Notes: a model not told the origin generated them from the sequence alone. Positions 7,269 through 15,042 are shown, counted from the stretch's first letter. The stretch is 17,766 bases of DNA from an uncultured Oscillospiraceae bacterium (GCA_934659475.1 CAKUHX010000012.1:1-17766), one strand, 5' to 3'. Translations and numbers: made by a program.

Positions 7269-7296
7269 GAGACATGAACAGCGCGCTCAGCTTGAC

Positions 7297-7318
7297 AAAA
7301 AAGCCCTCCCGCAGGGAG
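7297..7318 (-). terminator. Possible leftward terminator within the hairpin chain
   Basis: On the minus strand CTCCC-tgc-GGGAG is followed after 3 nt by six T residues (complement of A6 at 7297-7302). It could stop transcripts from the ribF-DUF1576 pair about 210 bp past its last stop. The stem is short and offset from the T-run, so this is tentative. Confidence 0.4.
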
Positions 7319-7357
7319 TTCCGCCACCAGCAGGTGGCGGAATAAAGCTTTGATCCG

Positions 7358-7388
7358 TCATTTCCGACGACATGCGCGTCGGAAATGA
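7358..7388. repeat. Perfect 12-bp inverted repeat
   Basis: TCATTTCCGACG (7358-7369) and CGTCGGAAATGA (7377-7388) are exact reverse complements around a 7-nt loop (acatgcg). There is no T-run on either side, so it is not a standard terminator. It is one unit of the hairpin chain between spmB and the DUF1576 gene. Confidence 0.8.
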
Positions 7389-7490
7389 CACTTCTCGCGC
7401 AGGGCAGCCCGACTTTTTCGCAAGAAATCGAGGGATGGCCTGCGTGCATCCTGACTCGAAAAAGTGGCTTCGCCACTTTTTCGACAGTCT

Positions 7491-7524
7491 CAGCGCCCTG
7501 TTCACATGAACAGGGCGCTGTTTT
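7491..7524 (+). terminator. Intrinsic terminator facing rightward, after spmAB
   Basis: CAGCGCCCTGTT (7491-7502) pairs perfectly with AACAGGGCGCTG (7509-7520) around a 6-nt loop, followed by TTTT (7521-7524). It would end rightward transcripts from spmAB, about 225 bp after spmB and only 4 bp from the end of the convergent gene. On the other strand no U-tract follows the stem. Confidence 0.65.
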
Positions 7525-7528
7525 GTGG

Positions 7529-8887
7529 TCACTCGTCTTTTTCTTCGATGATCGTGTGGCGGTCGGGGGCCATGACAGGGGAGTCGTTCTCCAGATTTTC
7601 GAACAGGTCGCCATCCTGAAGCACAGGCTTGCGGTGCCGGGCGATGGCGATGAGCAGGGGATAGAGCACGATGGCCACCATGCCGCCAGAAAACCCGTTG
7701 TTGTACAGGTTCATCCCGGCTACCGGCGTGCTGGTGAACAGCACCACGGAGGAGTGGAGAAAGCCGGCCAGCACGCCGTAGGGCCAGCCGAAATAGCCGG
7801 AGACGGGGGCCAGGGTGGTGCAGAAGAGACAGGCCAGCTGCACCGCCGGGTCGGACAGTTTCCAGTGCATCAGGGCGCTGCCCAAAAAGACGCCGGCCAT
7901 GACGGGGATGATATTCCGCGCGTGCTTGCCGAAGGCGGAGAAGCCCATGATGGTCAAAATGCCGCCGATGGTGGGGCCGTTCAGATCGCCGCCCCCCAGA
8001 AGGATGAACGCCGTGCCGATCAGGCCGTTGACTCCGGTGTTGATCAGAACGGGGGCGGGGCCGAACATTCGCAGATAGTCACTGGGGGCGCGGCCGCTGG
8101 TGTTCAGCAGCATCCGGTAGCCGGCCCAGGCGGCCCATATGGGGATGCCGCATATCAAAAGTCCGCACAGGATCAGCAGCAGACAGAATATGCCCAGCAC
8201 CAGGGCAAAGGTCAGGTCATAGCCGCCGGCCCAGCGGTATTTGGTCTCCGGCGTGGCACCGAAGCCGCTCATAAGGGGCACGCAGATGAACGCCACCAGC
8301 CCGCAGGAGAAGCCCACGTTATACAGGTTCATTCCGTTCTGGATCCGGTAAGTGTAGGCAGCCAGAGGGGCCATGATATAGCCAATGACGATGCCCACGA
8401 TGATGCCCAACGGGACGCTGCCCCAGCCGTTGTCCAAGGCGATATAGCTGATCACCGGGGACAGGGCGGTGGCCATCAGGCCGATGCCCACATAGCTGCC
8501 GTAGGGCTCCTTTCTGGACACGGGGTACAGCCAGGAACCCAGAAGGATGGGCCAGATGTTCAGGTAGTTTTTGCCGAACAGGGAGAAGCCGGACATCAGC
8601 CCAACTTCTACTAAGGTCATACCGTTCAGGGTGTCCCCCGACAGGCGCAGCAGCACCAGGGAGATGGATGTGACCAGGGCGGAATTGACCAGGGCGGCGC
8701 CCGGCCCGGCGACCAAAAAGTAGTCGGTGATCAGGGCATCCTCCGTCATGACGATGGCGATCAGACCCTTCAAGATGTTTTCGCGACTGTCCAGGGAAAA
8801 GCCCAGCAGGGCCAGACAGACGGTAAAGATCCAGAGGTAATTCAGCAGGCTGTCATATCTTGCGTGGCGTGGGGCGGCATGGTCCAT
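7529..8887 (-). CDS. DUF1576-like polytopic membrane protein with internal duplication
   Basis: A 452-residue, very hydrophobic protein with roughly ten or more predicted membrane segments and a charged cytoplasmic-type tail (about 418-452). I recognise the NLYNxGFSxGxVA signature of the DUF1576 family, which has no established function that I know of. The protein is two homologous halves in the same order: NG (88/303), FSLFGK/FSAFGK (101/316), NIWP/NIIP (110/325), SPVISY/APVSGY (143/360) and GMNLYNVGFS/GMNLYNNGFS (185/391). Two-repeat architecture is typical of transporters and channels, so transport is a reasonable guess; the substrate is unknown. The ATG at 8887 has AAAGGAG about 10 nt upstream and follows the ribF stop by 16 bp, so they are probably co-transcribed. 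Rightward frames over it are shadows. Confidence 0.85.
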   Translation of the reverse strand: MDHAAPRHARYDSLLNYLWIFTVCLALLGFSLDSRENILKGLIAIVMTEDALITDYFLVAGPGAALVNSALVTSISLVLLRLSGDTLNGMTLVEVGLMSGFSLFGKNYLNIWPILLGSWLYPVSRKEPYGSYVGIGLMATALSPVISYIALDNGWGSVPLGIIVGIVIGYIMAPLAAYTYRIQNGMNLYNVGFSCGLVAFICVPLMSGFGATPETKYRWAGGYDLTFALVLGIFCLLLILCGLLICGIPIWAAWAGYRMLLNTSGRAPSDYLRMFGPAPVLINTGVNGLIGTAFILLGGGDLNGPTIGGILTIMGFSAFGKHARNIIPVMAGVFLGSALMHWKLSDPAVQLACLFCTTLAPVSGYFGWPYGVLAGFLHSSVVLFTSTPVAGMNLYNNGFSGGMVAIVLYPLLIAIARHRKPVLQDGDLFENLENDSPVMAPDRHTIIEEKDE

Positions 8888-8903
8888 TGGCAGGGCTCTC
8901 CTT

Positions 8904-9818
8904 TCAGGTCTCAGAGTTCAGCCGGGAGAAATACTCCCTGGTCTGTTGGGCGTTGTGGGCGATCTCAACGGCCAAGGCATGAAGGGTGGGGAACTTCTGC
9001 TCCCCCCGCAGGCGGTGGAAGAATTCCATGCGCAGCGGCTGACCATACAGATCGCCGCTGAAGTCCAGGATAAAGCCCTCCACCGTCACCCGCCCGTCGT
9101 TGTCCCGGACGGTGGGGCGCACCCCAACGTTGGTCACCGCCATGCGGCACTGGTCCCCGAAGTGGACCTTGGTGGCGTAAACGCCGAAGGCGGGCACGAT
9201 GACCTGGTCGGGGATGGACAGGTTCACGGTGGGAAAGCCCAAGGCGGAGGAGCCGATGTGCTTGCCGTGGCCCACCTGCCCGCTGAGGACATGGGGGTGG
9301 CCCAAAAACTGCACGGCGCGTTCCATCTCCCCCTGAGCGATCAGAGTGCGGATATAAGTAGAGGAGACGGTGATGCCATCCTGCACCACGGGACTGATGA
9401 TGTCGCAGCCGATGCCCAGTTCCCGGCATTTCTCCTTCAGCCGCTGGGGATTGCCCTTGCCCATATAGCCGAAGTGGAAGTCGTGGCCGGCCACCACATG
9501 GACGACCTTCAGCTCCCGGACAAGGTACTGGACGATAAAGTCCTGCCAGTCCATGCGCTGCATGGCGTCGAAGGAGGCTACAACGACCTCCTCGATGCCG
9601 TAGCAGTGCTGCATCAGCCAGATGCGGTCCTCCACCGTGGACAGCAGGGGGACGGGCTGGCCGGTGATGACGGCGGTGGGGCTGCGGTCAAAGGTGAAGG
9701 CGGCGGCCACAGCGCCGGTGCGCTCAGCCGCGGCTTTTACGGCCTTCATCAGCTGGCCATGGCCCGTGTGCACCCCGTCAAAAAAGCCCAGAGCGATGAC
9801 TCGGTCAGTATTGGTCAC
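8904..9818 (-). CDS. ribF: Bifunctional riboflavin kinase / FAD synthetase
   Basis: A 304-residue cytoplasmic enzyme that makes FMN from riboflavin and ATP, then FAD from FMN and ATP. The N-terminal adenylyltransferase domain shows ALGFFDGVHTGHGQLM (9-24), GHDFHFGYMGKGN (111-123) and SSTYIR (152-157). The C-terminal kinase domain shows GFPTVNL (194-200), GVYATKV (212-218), NVGVRPTV and LYGQPLRMEF. I chose the GTG at 9818 because AAGGAG (9827-9832 on this strand) lies 8 nt upstream and the protein then has the normal family length; a longer open frame runs back through the infB terminator. No FMN riboswitch or clear promoter is visible in the 50 bp between the terminator and the start. It is the first gene of a pair with the DUF1576 protein. 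Confidence 0.97.
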   Translation of the reverse strand: MTNTDRVIALGFFDGVHTGHGQLMKAVKAAAERTGAVAAAFTFDRSPTAVITGQPVPLLSTVEDRIWLMQHCYGIEEVVVASFDAMQRMDWQDFIVQYLVRELKVVHVVAGHDFHFGYMGKGNPQRLKEKCRELGIGCDIISPVVQDGITVSSTYIRTLIAQGEMERAVQFLGHPHVLSGQVGHGKHIGSSALGFPTVNLSIPDQVIVPAFGVYATKVHFGDQCRMAVTNVGVRPTVRDNDGRVTVEGFILDFSGDLYGQPLRMEFFHRLRGEQKFPTLHALAVEIAHNAQQTREYFSRLNSET

Positions 9819-9870
9819 AGTAAGATCTCCTTGAAAACAGAATTCGCTTGATCGTCCCTCTGGGACGGGC

Positions 9871-9914
9871 AGAAAAGGAAAAGCGTGGGCGGGCGTATCC
9901 GCCCGCCCACGCTT
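9871..9914 (-). terminator. Strong intrinsic terminator between infB and ribF
   Basis: AAGCGTGGGCGGGC (9881-9894) and GCCCGCCCACGCTT (9901-9914) form a perfect 14-bp stem with a 6-nt loop. On the minus strand the stem runs into TTTTCCTTTTC. It separates the rimP-nusA-infB operon from ribF. A second small hairpin, CGTCCC-tct-GGGACG (9853-9867), lies just beyond it. Confidence 0.85.
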
Positions 9915-10043
9915 AGGGGTTATGCTTCGTCCTTGCAATCTTCGCACCGCTTCATCCGGCTTACGCCGGACATCCGCTTTGCTCCGTTGCTCGTCATGGC
10001 CGAAACAGACCCGCTTCGCTGGGCTCTGTTTCGGTTTTGGAAA
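9915..10043. repeat. Structured spacer after infB, candidate dispersed repeat
   Basis: A 129-bp stretch with no credible gene, directly after the infB stop. It contains a long interrupted hairpin next to infB: CCGAAACAGA (10000-10009) pairs with TCTGTTTCGG (10025-10034), with inner CCC/GGG pairs. A smaller hairpin, TCCGGC-ttac-GCCGGA (9955-9970), lies further on. Short CGCTT/CTTCG-type words recur. It looks like the structured intergenic repeats seen in gut Clostridia, but copy number cannot be judged from one window. On the minus strand it has a 25-codon open frame (9920-9997) without a ribosome site, which I do not call a gene. Confidence 0.4.
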
Positions 10044-10044
10044 C

Positions 10045-12447
10045 TTAGACTTCGATCTGCTCCATGAGGAAGGCTTCGATGATGTCGCCCTCCTTGATGT
10101 CTTGGAACTTCTCAAAGGTGATGCCGCATTCGTAGCCGGCGGCGACCTCCTTTACGCTGTCCTTGAACCGCTGGAGGGAGGCGATGGCGCCATCGTAGAT
10201 GACGATGTTGTCCCGCAGCAGACGCATCTGGGCGCCACGCTGCATCTTGCCGTCCAGCACGTAGCAGCCGGCCACCATGCCCACGCCGGTGATGCGGAAC
10301 ACATTGCGCACCTCGGCACGGCCCAGCTCCACTTCCTTGAACTTGGGGGCCAGCATGCCCTTCATGGCGGCCTCGACCTCGTTGATGGCGTCGTAGATGA
10401 CCCGGTACATCCGCATGTCCACCTTGGTGCGGGCGGCGGTGTCTTTGGCGTTGGCATCGGGGCGGACGTTGAAGCCCACGATGATGGCGCCGGAGGTGGC
10501 GGCCAGGGTGACGTCGCTTTCAGTGATGGCGCCCACGGCGCAGTGGATGACCCGGACCCGGACCTCGTCGTTGGACAGCTTCTCCAGGCTGGCCTTCACG
10601 GCCTCGGCGGAGCCCTGGACGTCGGCCTTGACGATGATGTTCAGGGTCTTCATCTCGCCGGCCTGGATCTGGCTGAACAGATCCTCCAGAGTGACCTTGC
10701 CGGTGGGGGCGTTGGCAGCGGCCTTCTGGTCGTGCTTGCGCTGCTCCACCAGCTCGCGGGCCATGCGCTCGTCAGCCACGGCGTGGAAGTCGTCGCCCGC
10801 GCCGGGCACCTCGCCCATGCCGATGATCTCAACGGGGACGGAGGGGCCGGCCTCGGTCAGCTTCTTGCCCCGGGCGTCGGTCATGGCGCGGACACGGCCC
10901 ACGGCGGTGCCGGCGATGATGATGTCGCCCTGCTTCAGGGTGCCGTTCTGCACCAGCAGGGTGGCCACGGGGCCGCGGCCCTTGTCCAGCCGGGCCTCGA
11001 TGACGGCGCCGGAGGCGGCCCGGTTGGGGTTGGCCTTCAGCTCCTTCATTTCGGCGGTGAGCACTACCATATCCAACAGGTTGTCGATGCCCATGCCGGT
11101 CTTGGCGGAGATGGGGCAGATGATGGTCTCGCCGCCCCACTCCTCGGGCACCAGCTCATACTCGGTGAGCTGCTGCATGATGCGGTCGGGGTTGGCGGTG
11201 GGCTTATCCATCTTGTTGATGGCCACGATGATGGGGATCTCAGCGGCCTTGGCGTGGTTGATGGATTCCACGGTCTGGGGCATGATGCCGTCGTCGGCGG
11301 CCACCACCAGGATGGCGATGTCCGTGATCATGGCGCCGCGGGCGCGCATGGCGGTAAATGCCTCGTGGCCCGGGGTATCCAGGAAGGTGACGGGGCTGCC
11401 GTGGACGTCCACCTGATAGGCGCCGATGTGCTGGGTGATGCCGCCGGCCTCGCCGGAGACCACGTTGGCGTGGCGGATATAGTCCAGCAGGGAGGTCTTG
11501 CCGTGGTCCACGTGGCCCATGACCACCACCACGGGAGCGCGGGGCACCAGGTCCTCGGCCTTGTCCTCGCTGGCGTCGATCAGCTTCTCCTCGATGGTGA
11601 CGATGACCTCCTTCTCCACCTTGCAGCCCAGTTCCTCGGCCACAAAGGCGGCGGTGTCGTAGTCGATGATCTGGCTGAGAGAGGCCATCACGCCGTTCTT
11701 CATCAGGCACTTGACCACCTCGGCGCCGGTCTTCTTCATACGGCTGGCCAGTTCGCCCACGGAGATCTCATCGGGAATGAGCACCTTGACGGGGGCCTTC
11801 TTGGCGATCTCCAGCTGCAGGCGGCGCAGACGGTCCTGCTCCTCCTGCTTGCGCTTGTTGCCGAAGGAGCCGGCCTGACGGCCGCCCCGCTGACGCTGGG
11901 CGTTGCGGCCCTGGAACTTCTGCTTGCCGCCCCGGTCCTGAGTCTTTTCACTGGTGAAGGACTCCAGCCGCTCGTCATACTTGGCCAGGTTCACGTTGCC
12001 GCCGCCGCGAGTGTCCACCACCTTCTTCTCCGGCACGCGGGACATGGGCTTGGCGGGCTGAACGGGCTGGGCTTTCTTCTCCTCGCCCCGGCGGGGGGGC
12101 TGGACGTTCTGCTGGCCCTGCTGGGGCTTTCCGGCGGTGGGGGACTGAGCCTTGCCGCCGGGCTGAGCCGCCTTGGGGGCGGACTTCTCCTCCTTGGGGG
12201 CGGGAGCGGCCTGCTTGGCGGGGTCGTGGTACACGTCGGCGTACACCGACTGGATGGAATCGATCTGATTGTGCTGGGTCAGATACTCAAAGACGATGGA
12301 CAGCTCCTGGTCAGTCAGGGGCTGCATGTGGTTCTTGGGAGGATGTCCGTACTTGGTCAGGATGTCCATGATCTCCTGGGACTTAACTTCCTTGCCATCC
12401 TTCTTCAGATCCTTCGCCAGCTTGTGGATCGGATATTTCTGCATCAT
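10045..12447 (-). CDS. infB: Translation initiation factor IF-2
   Basis: An 800-residue GTPase that places fMet-tRNA on the 30S subunit and promotes subunit joining. An N-terminal IF2_N-like domain (about 4-60) is followed by a Pro/Gln/Lys-rich linker (about 75-200). A second IF2_N domain is at about 221-278. The G domain has G1 GHVDHGKT (311-318), the switch [10 protein letters not shown] (335-344), G3 DTPGH (357-361), G4 NKMD (411-414) and G5 SAK (447-449). Domains II-IV complete the protein, ending with the fMet-tRNA-binding C-terminal barrel ([17 protein letters not shown]). Two adjacent ATG codons occur at the start; GAGGTGG lies 8 nt before the first. It is the last gene of the rimP-nusA operon, 21 bp after ylxQ. 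The very long rightward frame over it (9922-12720) is a shadow. Confidence 0.98.
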   Translation of the reverse strand: MMQKYPIHKLAKDLKKDGKEVKSQEIMDILTKYGHPPKNHMQPLTDQELSIVFEYLTQHNQIDSIQSVYADVYHDPAKQAAPAPKEEKSAPKAAQPGGKAQSPTAGKPQQGQQNVQPPRRGEEKKAQPVQPAKPMSRVPEKKVVDTRGGGNVNLAKYDERLESFTSEKTQDRGGKQKFQGRNAQRQRGGRQAGSFGNKRKQEEQDRLRRLQLEIAKKAPVKVLIPDEISVGELASRMKKTGAEVVKCLMKNGVMASLSQIIDYDTAAFVAEELGCKVEKEVIVTIEEKLIDASEDKAEDLVPRAPVVVVMGHVDHGKTSLLDYIRHANVVSGEAGGITQHIGAYQVDVHGSPVTFLDTPGHEAFTAMRARGAMITDIAILVVAADDGIMPQTVESINHAKAAEIPIIVAINKMDKPTANPDRIMQQLTEYELVPEEWGGETIICPISAKTGMGIDNLLDMVVLTAEMKELKANPNRAASGAVIEARLDKGRGPVATLLVQNGTLKQGDIIIAGTAVGRVRAMTDARGKKLTEAGPSVPVEIIGMGEVPGAGDDFHAVADERMARELVEQRKHDQKAAANAPTGKVTLEDLFSQIQAGEMKTLNIIVKADVQGSAEAVKASLEKLSNDEVRVRVIHCAVGAITESDVTLAATSGAIIVGFNVRPDANAKDTAARTKVDMRMYRVIYDAINEVEAAMKGMLAPKFKEVELGRAEVRNVFRITGVGMVAGCYVLDGKMQRGAQMRLLRDNIVIYDGAIASLQRFKDSVKEVAAGYECGITFEKFQDIKEGDIIEAFLMEQIEV

Positions 12448-12468
12448 AGATTGAAGCCACCTCGTTTC

Positions 12469-13086
12469 TTAGGAATCGTGCCGGAGCTTACCGGACAGGC
12501 GCCGGCCGCCGGGGCCGGATCTGGTGGGACGGGCGCTGCCGTCCGGGTGCTTGAAAGCCGAGGGGCCTGTGTGGGGCTTCTTCGGCGCGGGTCGTTTCTT
12601 GGCGGGGGAGGGGGGGCGCTTTTCGCTCTCCGCTTTCTGGGGCGGCGGGGCGGCCCAGGGCTTGTGTTTGCCCTCACGCAGGTTTTTTTCATGCTGCCGC
12701 TTTTCCCGCTGGCGCTGTAAGACGCGGTCGGCCTTCTGCCGCAGCTGGGCGGCGGCGGGGCCGTAACGGTCAGGGTCCCGGGCGGACAGCTTTTCTACCA
12801 TCGAGGCAGCAAGGCCGGAGTCGGCCACCGCCAGCATGGCGCAGGAGGAGCGGCCCAGCTGCATCCCCAGCTCCGCCTTGGTGAAGGGCAGCTGCAAAAA
12901 CAGCACGTTTCCGGCCTCGCCGAAGTGGGCGGCCCGGCGGCAGGTGTTGGGGGCCGCGTCCTGGGCCAGCAGCACCAGCTTGGCCTGGCGGGCGCGGCAC
13001 AGGGCACCCACCGGCTCCTCGCCGATCTCCAGCTTGCCGGCCTTATTGGCCAGACCGATCAGGTTGAGGATAGGGTCATTGGGCAT
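12469..13086 (-). CDS. ylxQ: YlxQ-type L7Ae/L30e-family RNA-binding protein with long basic tail
   Basis: A 205-residue protein. Residues 1-100 match the L7Ae/YlxQ fold: ILNLIGLANKAGKLEIGEEPV (6-26), AKLVLLAQDAAPNT (35-48), then VLFLQLPFTKAELGMQLGRSSCAMLAVADSGLA. Such proteins bind K-turn-like RNA and associate with ribosomes; the exact job of YlxQ is not settled. The family is usually about 100 residues long, and here about 100 more follow: a charged helix-like stretch (111-140) and a Lys/Pro/Arg-rich, probably disordered tail (141-205). It starts inside the end of rnpM (11-bp overlap), so the two are probably translationally coupled, and infB follows after 21 bp. Confidence 0.92.
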   Translation of the reverse strand: MPNDPILNLIGLANKAGKLEIGEEPVGALCRARQAKLVLLAQDAAPNTCRRAAHFGEAGNVLFLQLPFTKAELGMQLGRSSCAMLAVADSGLAASMVEKLSARDPDRYGPAAAQLRQKADRVLQRQREKRQHEKNLREGKHKPWAAPPPQKAESEKRPPSPAKKRPAPKKPHTGPSAFKHPDGSARPTRSGPGGRRLSGKLRHDS

Positions 13087-13354
13087 CTGCGGGCACCTCC
13101 TTCATCTGGTCCTCCAGAGCCTGCCAGACCTCGTCAGGCAGGGGGGCGGAGAAAGCACGCTCCAAAGCCCTGGACTTTCTGGCACGCTTCAGACACTCCG
13201 GGTCGGGACACACATAGGCCCCCCGGCCGGGCAGCTTGCCCTTGAGATCCAGGCTGACTGTCCCCTCCGGCGAGCGGACCACCCGGATCAGCTCCTTCTT
13301 GGGCTTCATCTCACGGCAGCCCACGCATTGGCGCATGGGTACTTTCCGGAGCAT
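13076..13354 (-). CDS. rnpM: YlxR family RNA-binding protein (RnpM)
   Basis: A 92-residue basic protein. It has the YlxR signature MRQCVGCREMKPKKELIRVV (7-26), GRGAYVC (43-49) and a second cysteine cluster (C49, C54) that may pair with C10/C13. Bacillus subtilis YlxR has been reported to bind and modulate RNase P RNA (hence RnpM); that role is carried over here by homology. The ATG at 13354 follows GGGGAG by 5 nt. It sits between nusA and ylxQ, the standard order in Firmicutes, and overlaps ylxQ by 11 bp. Confidence 0.95.
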   Translation of the reverse strand: MLRKVPMRQCVGCREMKPKKELIRVVRSPEGTVSLDLKGKLPGRGAYVCPDPECLKRARKSRALERAFSAPLPDEVWQALEDQMKEVPADAQ

Positions 13355-13405
13355 GTCGCTCCCCCCTCTCTGAAAACATAGGATCGAAGCCGCGGCGCGG
13401 CGGGA

Positions 13406-14563
13406 TCACTCCTGGGTCTGCTCCTCGGCCTCCGTCTCAGTCCCGTCAGCGGGCGTCTCTTCGTCCTCGATGGGGGCGGAGGCGGGCTTGATGTCGATCT
13501 TATAGCCAGTGAGCTTTGCGGCCAGACGGGCGTTCTGCCCCTCCTTGCCGATGGCCAGAGACAGCTGGTCATCCGGCACCACCACCCGGCAGCTCTTGCC
13601 GTCGGGCAGCTCATCCACGCTGACCACGTCGGCGGGAGACAGGGCGGCGGCGATGTATTCCGCGGGATCCTCGGAGAACTTGATGATGTCCATCTTCTCG
13701 CCCTTCAGTTCCTCCACGATGGCGTTCACGCGCTGGCCGCGGGGGCCGACGCAGGCGCCGATGGGGTCCACATTGGGGTCGGCCGACCAGACGGCCAGCT
13801 TGGTGCGGCTGCCGGCCTCGCGGGCAACGGAGCGGATCTCCACAGTGCCGTCGTAGATCTCGGGCACTTCAAGCTCGAACAGGCGCTTGACCAGACCGGG
13901 GTGGGTGCGGGAGATGAGCACCTGGGGGCCCTTGGTGGCCTTGCGGACCTCTACCACATACACGCGCAGGCGCTGGCCCTCGGTGTAATGCTCGCCCTTC
14001 ACCTGCTCGTTGGAGCCCAGATAGGCGTCGGTCACCTGACCGCCGGCGGAGATGCGCAGCACCACGGCGCCGCTGCGGGGGTCGATGCGGGTGACGATGC
14101 CGGTGAGCAGCTCGTGCTCCTTGGAGCAGAACTGGTCATAGACCATGTCCTGCTCGGCCTCGCGGATGCCCTGAATGATCACCTGGCGGGCGGTCTGGGC
14201 GGCGATGCGGCCAAAGCTCTTGGGCTTGATCTCGATGCGGATCACATCGCCCAACTGGACCTGGGGCAGGGACATGCGGGCCTCGTCCAGAGAGATCTCC
14301 GTCCCCGGATCGTCCACCGTCTCCACCACGTCCTTCTTCAGGAACATGCGCACGGTGTTGGTCTCGGGGTCGGCGTCCACCACCAGGTTGTCGCCCACGC
14401 CCTCGTGGTCCCGGCGATAGGCGGCCAGCAGAGCCTGGCTGATCTTCTCCATCATATAGCCGGGCTTGATGCCCTTTTCCTGTTCGATCTGTGCGATGGC
14501 GGCGAAGAATTCCTTGCCGTCCAGCTCGGTGTTATTGACCTTCTTGGTTACTCTCTTAGCCAC
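13406..14563 (-). CDS. nusA: Transcription termination/antitermination factor NusA
   Basis: A 385-residue RNA polymerase-binding factor that affects pausing, intrinsic termination and antitermination. The N-terminal polymerase-binding domain covers about 1-130, S1 about 150-215 and KH1/KH2 about 220-360. Landmarks are SRTHPGLVKRLFELEVPEI (218-236), GACVGPRGQRVNAIVEEL (269-286) and LAIGKEGQNARLAAKLTG (336-353). An acidic tail (366-385) ends the protein; the C-terminal repeats of the E. coli protein are absent, as in other Firmicutes. The start is a GTG at 14563 with AGGAGGAG 6 nt upstream. It lies 23 bp after rimP. Its own leader terminator (15080-15106) is a likely site of feedback control. 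Confidence 0.97.
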   Translation of the reverse strand: MAKRVTKKVNNTELDGKEFFAAIAQIEQEKGIKPGYMMEKISQALLAAYRRDHEGVGDNLVVDADPETNTVRMFLKKDVVETVDDPGTEISLDEARMSLPQVQLGDVIRIEIKPKSFGRIAAQTARQVIIQGIREAEQDMVYDQFCSKEHELLTGIVTRIDPRSGAVVLRISAGGQVTDAYLGSNEQVKGEHYTEGQRLRVYVVEVRKATKGPQVLISRTHPGLVKRLFELEVPEIYDGTVEIRSVAREAGSRTKLAVWSADPNVDPIGACVGPRGQRVNAIVEELKGEKMDIIKFSEDPAEYIAAALSPADVVSVDELPDGKSCRVVVPDDQLSLAIGKEGQNARLAAKLTGYKIDIKPASAPIEDEETPADGTETEAEEQTQE

Positions 14564-14586
14564 GATATTCTCCTCCTAAGACGCGC

Positions 14587-15042
14587 TCAGAACCGGGGGT
14601 ACAGCCGGGCCAGAGCCACTTCTTTTTTTTCAAACGTAATGGGGGCCTCCCCCTGGATGATGGTGATGTTTCCGTCGTCATAGGCCTGTAAGATGCCCAC
14701 GAATTCCTTTCGGCCGTTCCGGGGGCGGTAGAGCTTGATCTCTGCCTCCTGCCCCATGCAGGCGGCGAAATGCTCCGCCGTGCGCAGCACCCGGTCGCAC
14801 CCTGCGGAGGACACCTCAAAGGTATAGCTGCCCTGGATGGGGTCGGCCTCGTCCAGTTTGTCGGACAGGGGGCGGGAGACGGCCTCGCAGTCCTCGATGG
14901 ATACGCCGCCCTTCTTGTCGATATAGACCCGCAGATACCACTCGCCGGCCTCTTTGATGTATTCCACATCCCAAAGGGTGCATCCAGCGGCCTGTACATA
15001 GGGCAGGGCCAGCTGAGCCACAGTGTCGGTTACCTTCGCCAT
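14587..15042 (-). CDS. rimP: Ribosome maturation factor RimP
   Basis: A 151-residue protein needed for late assembly of the 30S subunit. An N-terminal alpha/beta domain (about 1-75) includes TLWDVEYIKEAGEWYLRVYIDKKGGVSIEDCE and the VSRPLSDKLDEADPI helix. The hinge is EVSSAGCDRVL, where most relatives have SSPG.DRPL. A C-terminal SH3-like barrel follows (IKLYRPRNGRKEFVGIL...ITFEKKEVALARL). AGGAGG lies 6 nt before the ATG at 15042. It heads the rimP-nusA-rnpM-ylxQ-infB operon. A run of eight A residues on the coding strand (14623-14630) in the FEKKE codons is unusual in this GC-rich gene. Confidence 0.96.
   Translation of the reverse strand: MAKVTDTVAQLALPYVQAAGCTLWDVEYIKEAGEWYLRVYIDKKGGVSIEDCEAVSRPLSDKLDEADPIQGSYTFEVSSAGCDRVLRTAEHFAACMGQEAEIKLYRPRNGRKEFVGILQAYDDGNITIIQGEAPITFEKKEVALARLYPRF

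Larger units (their letters stand above)
7276..7503. repeat. Hairpin-chain element with imperfect terminal inverted repeats
   Basis: This fills the gap between spmB and the DUF1576 gene and has no credible reading frame. The left end (7276-7303, GAACAGCGCGCTCAG...) matches the reverse complement of the right end (7476-7503, GAACAGGGCGCTGAG...) at 22 of 28 positions. Inside are four hairpins: CTCCC-gca-GGGAG (7306-7318); TTCCGCCACC with a 4-nt loop (7319-7342); a perfect 12-bp-arm hairpin (7358-7388); and CGAAAAAGTGGC with a 3-nt loop (7457-7483). The layout resembles a small non-autonomous palindromic element (MITE- or REP-like). I cannot test copy number from one window, so mobility is a hypothesis. 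Confidence 0.45.

Noticed and set aside
7276..7524. CRISPR array or tRNA-like cluster
   Set aside because: The hairpins differ from one another in sequence and spacing, so there is no regular repeat-spacer pattern; no tRNA cloverleaf or conserved T-loop is present.
7385..8614. A 409-residue open frame on the plus strand
   Set aside because: It is antisense to the DUF1576 gene, runs through the hairpin chain, and is dominated by Gly, Ala, His and Gln.
9819..9870. FMN riboswitch upstream of ribF
   Set aside because: The space between terminator and start is about 50 nt, too short for the aptamer, and has only one small hairpin.
9920..9997. A 25-codon open frame on the minus strand with a CxxC pair
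   Set aside because: No ribosome site, wholly inside the structured spacer, and short enough to occur by chance. Kept as part of the repeat candidate.
9922..12720. A 932-residue open frame on the plus strand
   Set aside because: It is antisense to infB and is low-complexity Gly/Ala/Leu/His/Val sequence, typical of the reverse frame of a GC-rich gene. No homology that I recognise and no ribosome site.
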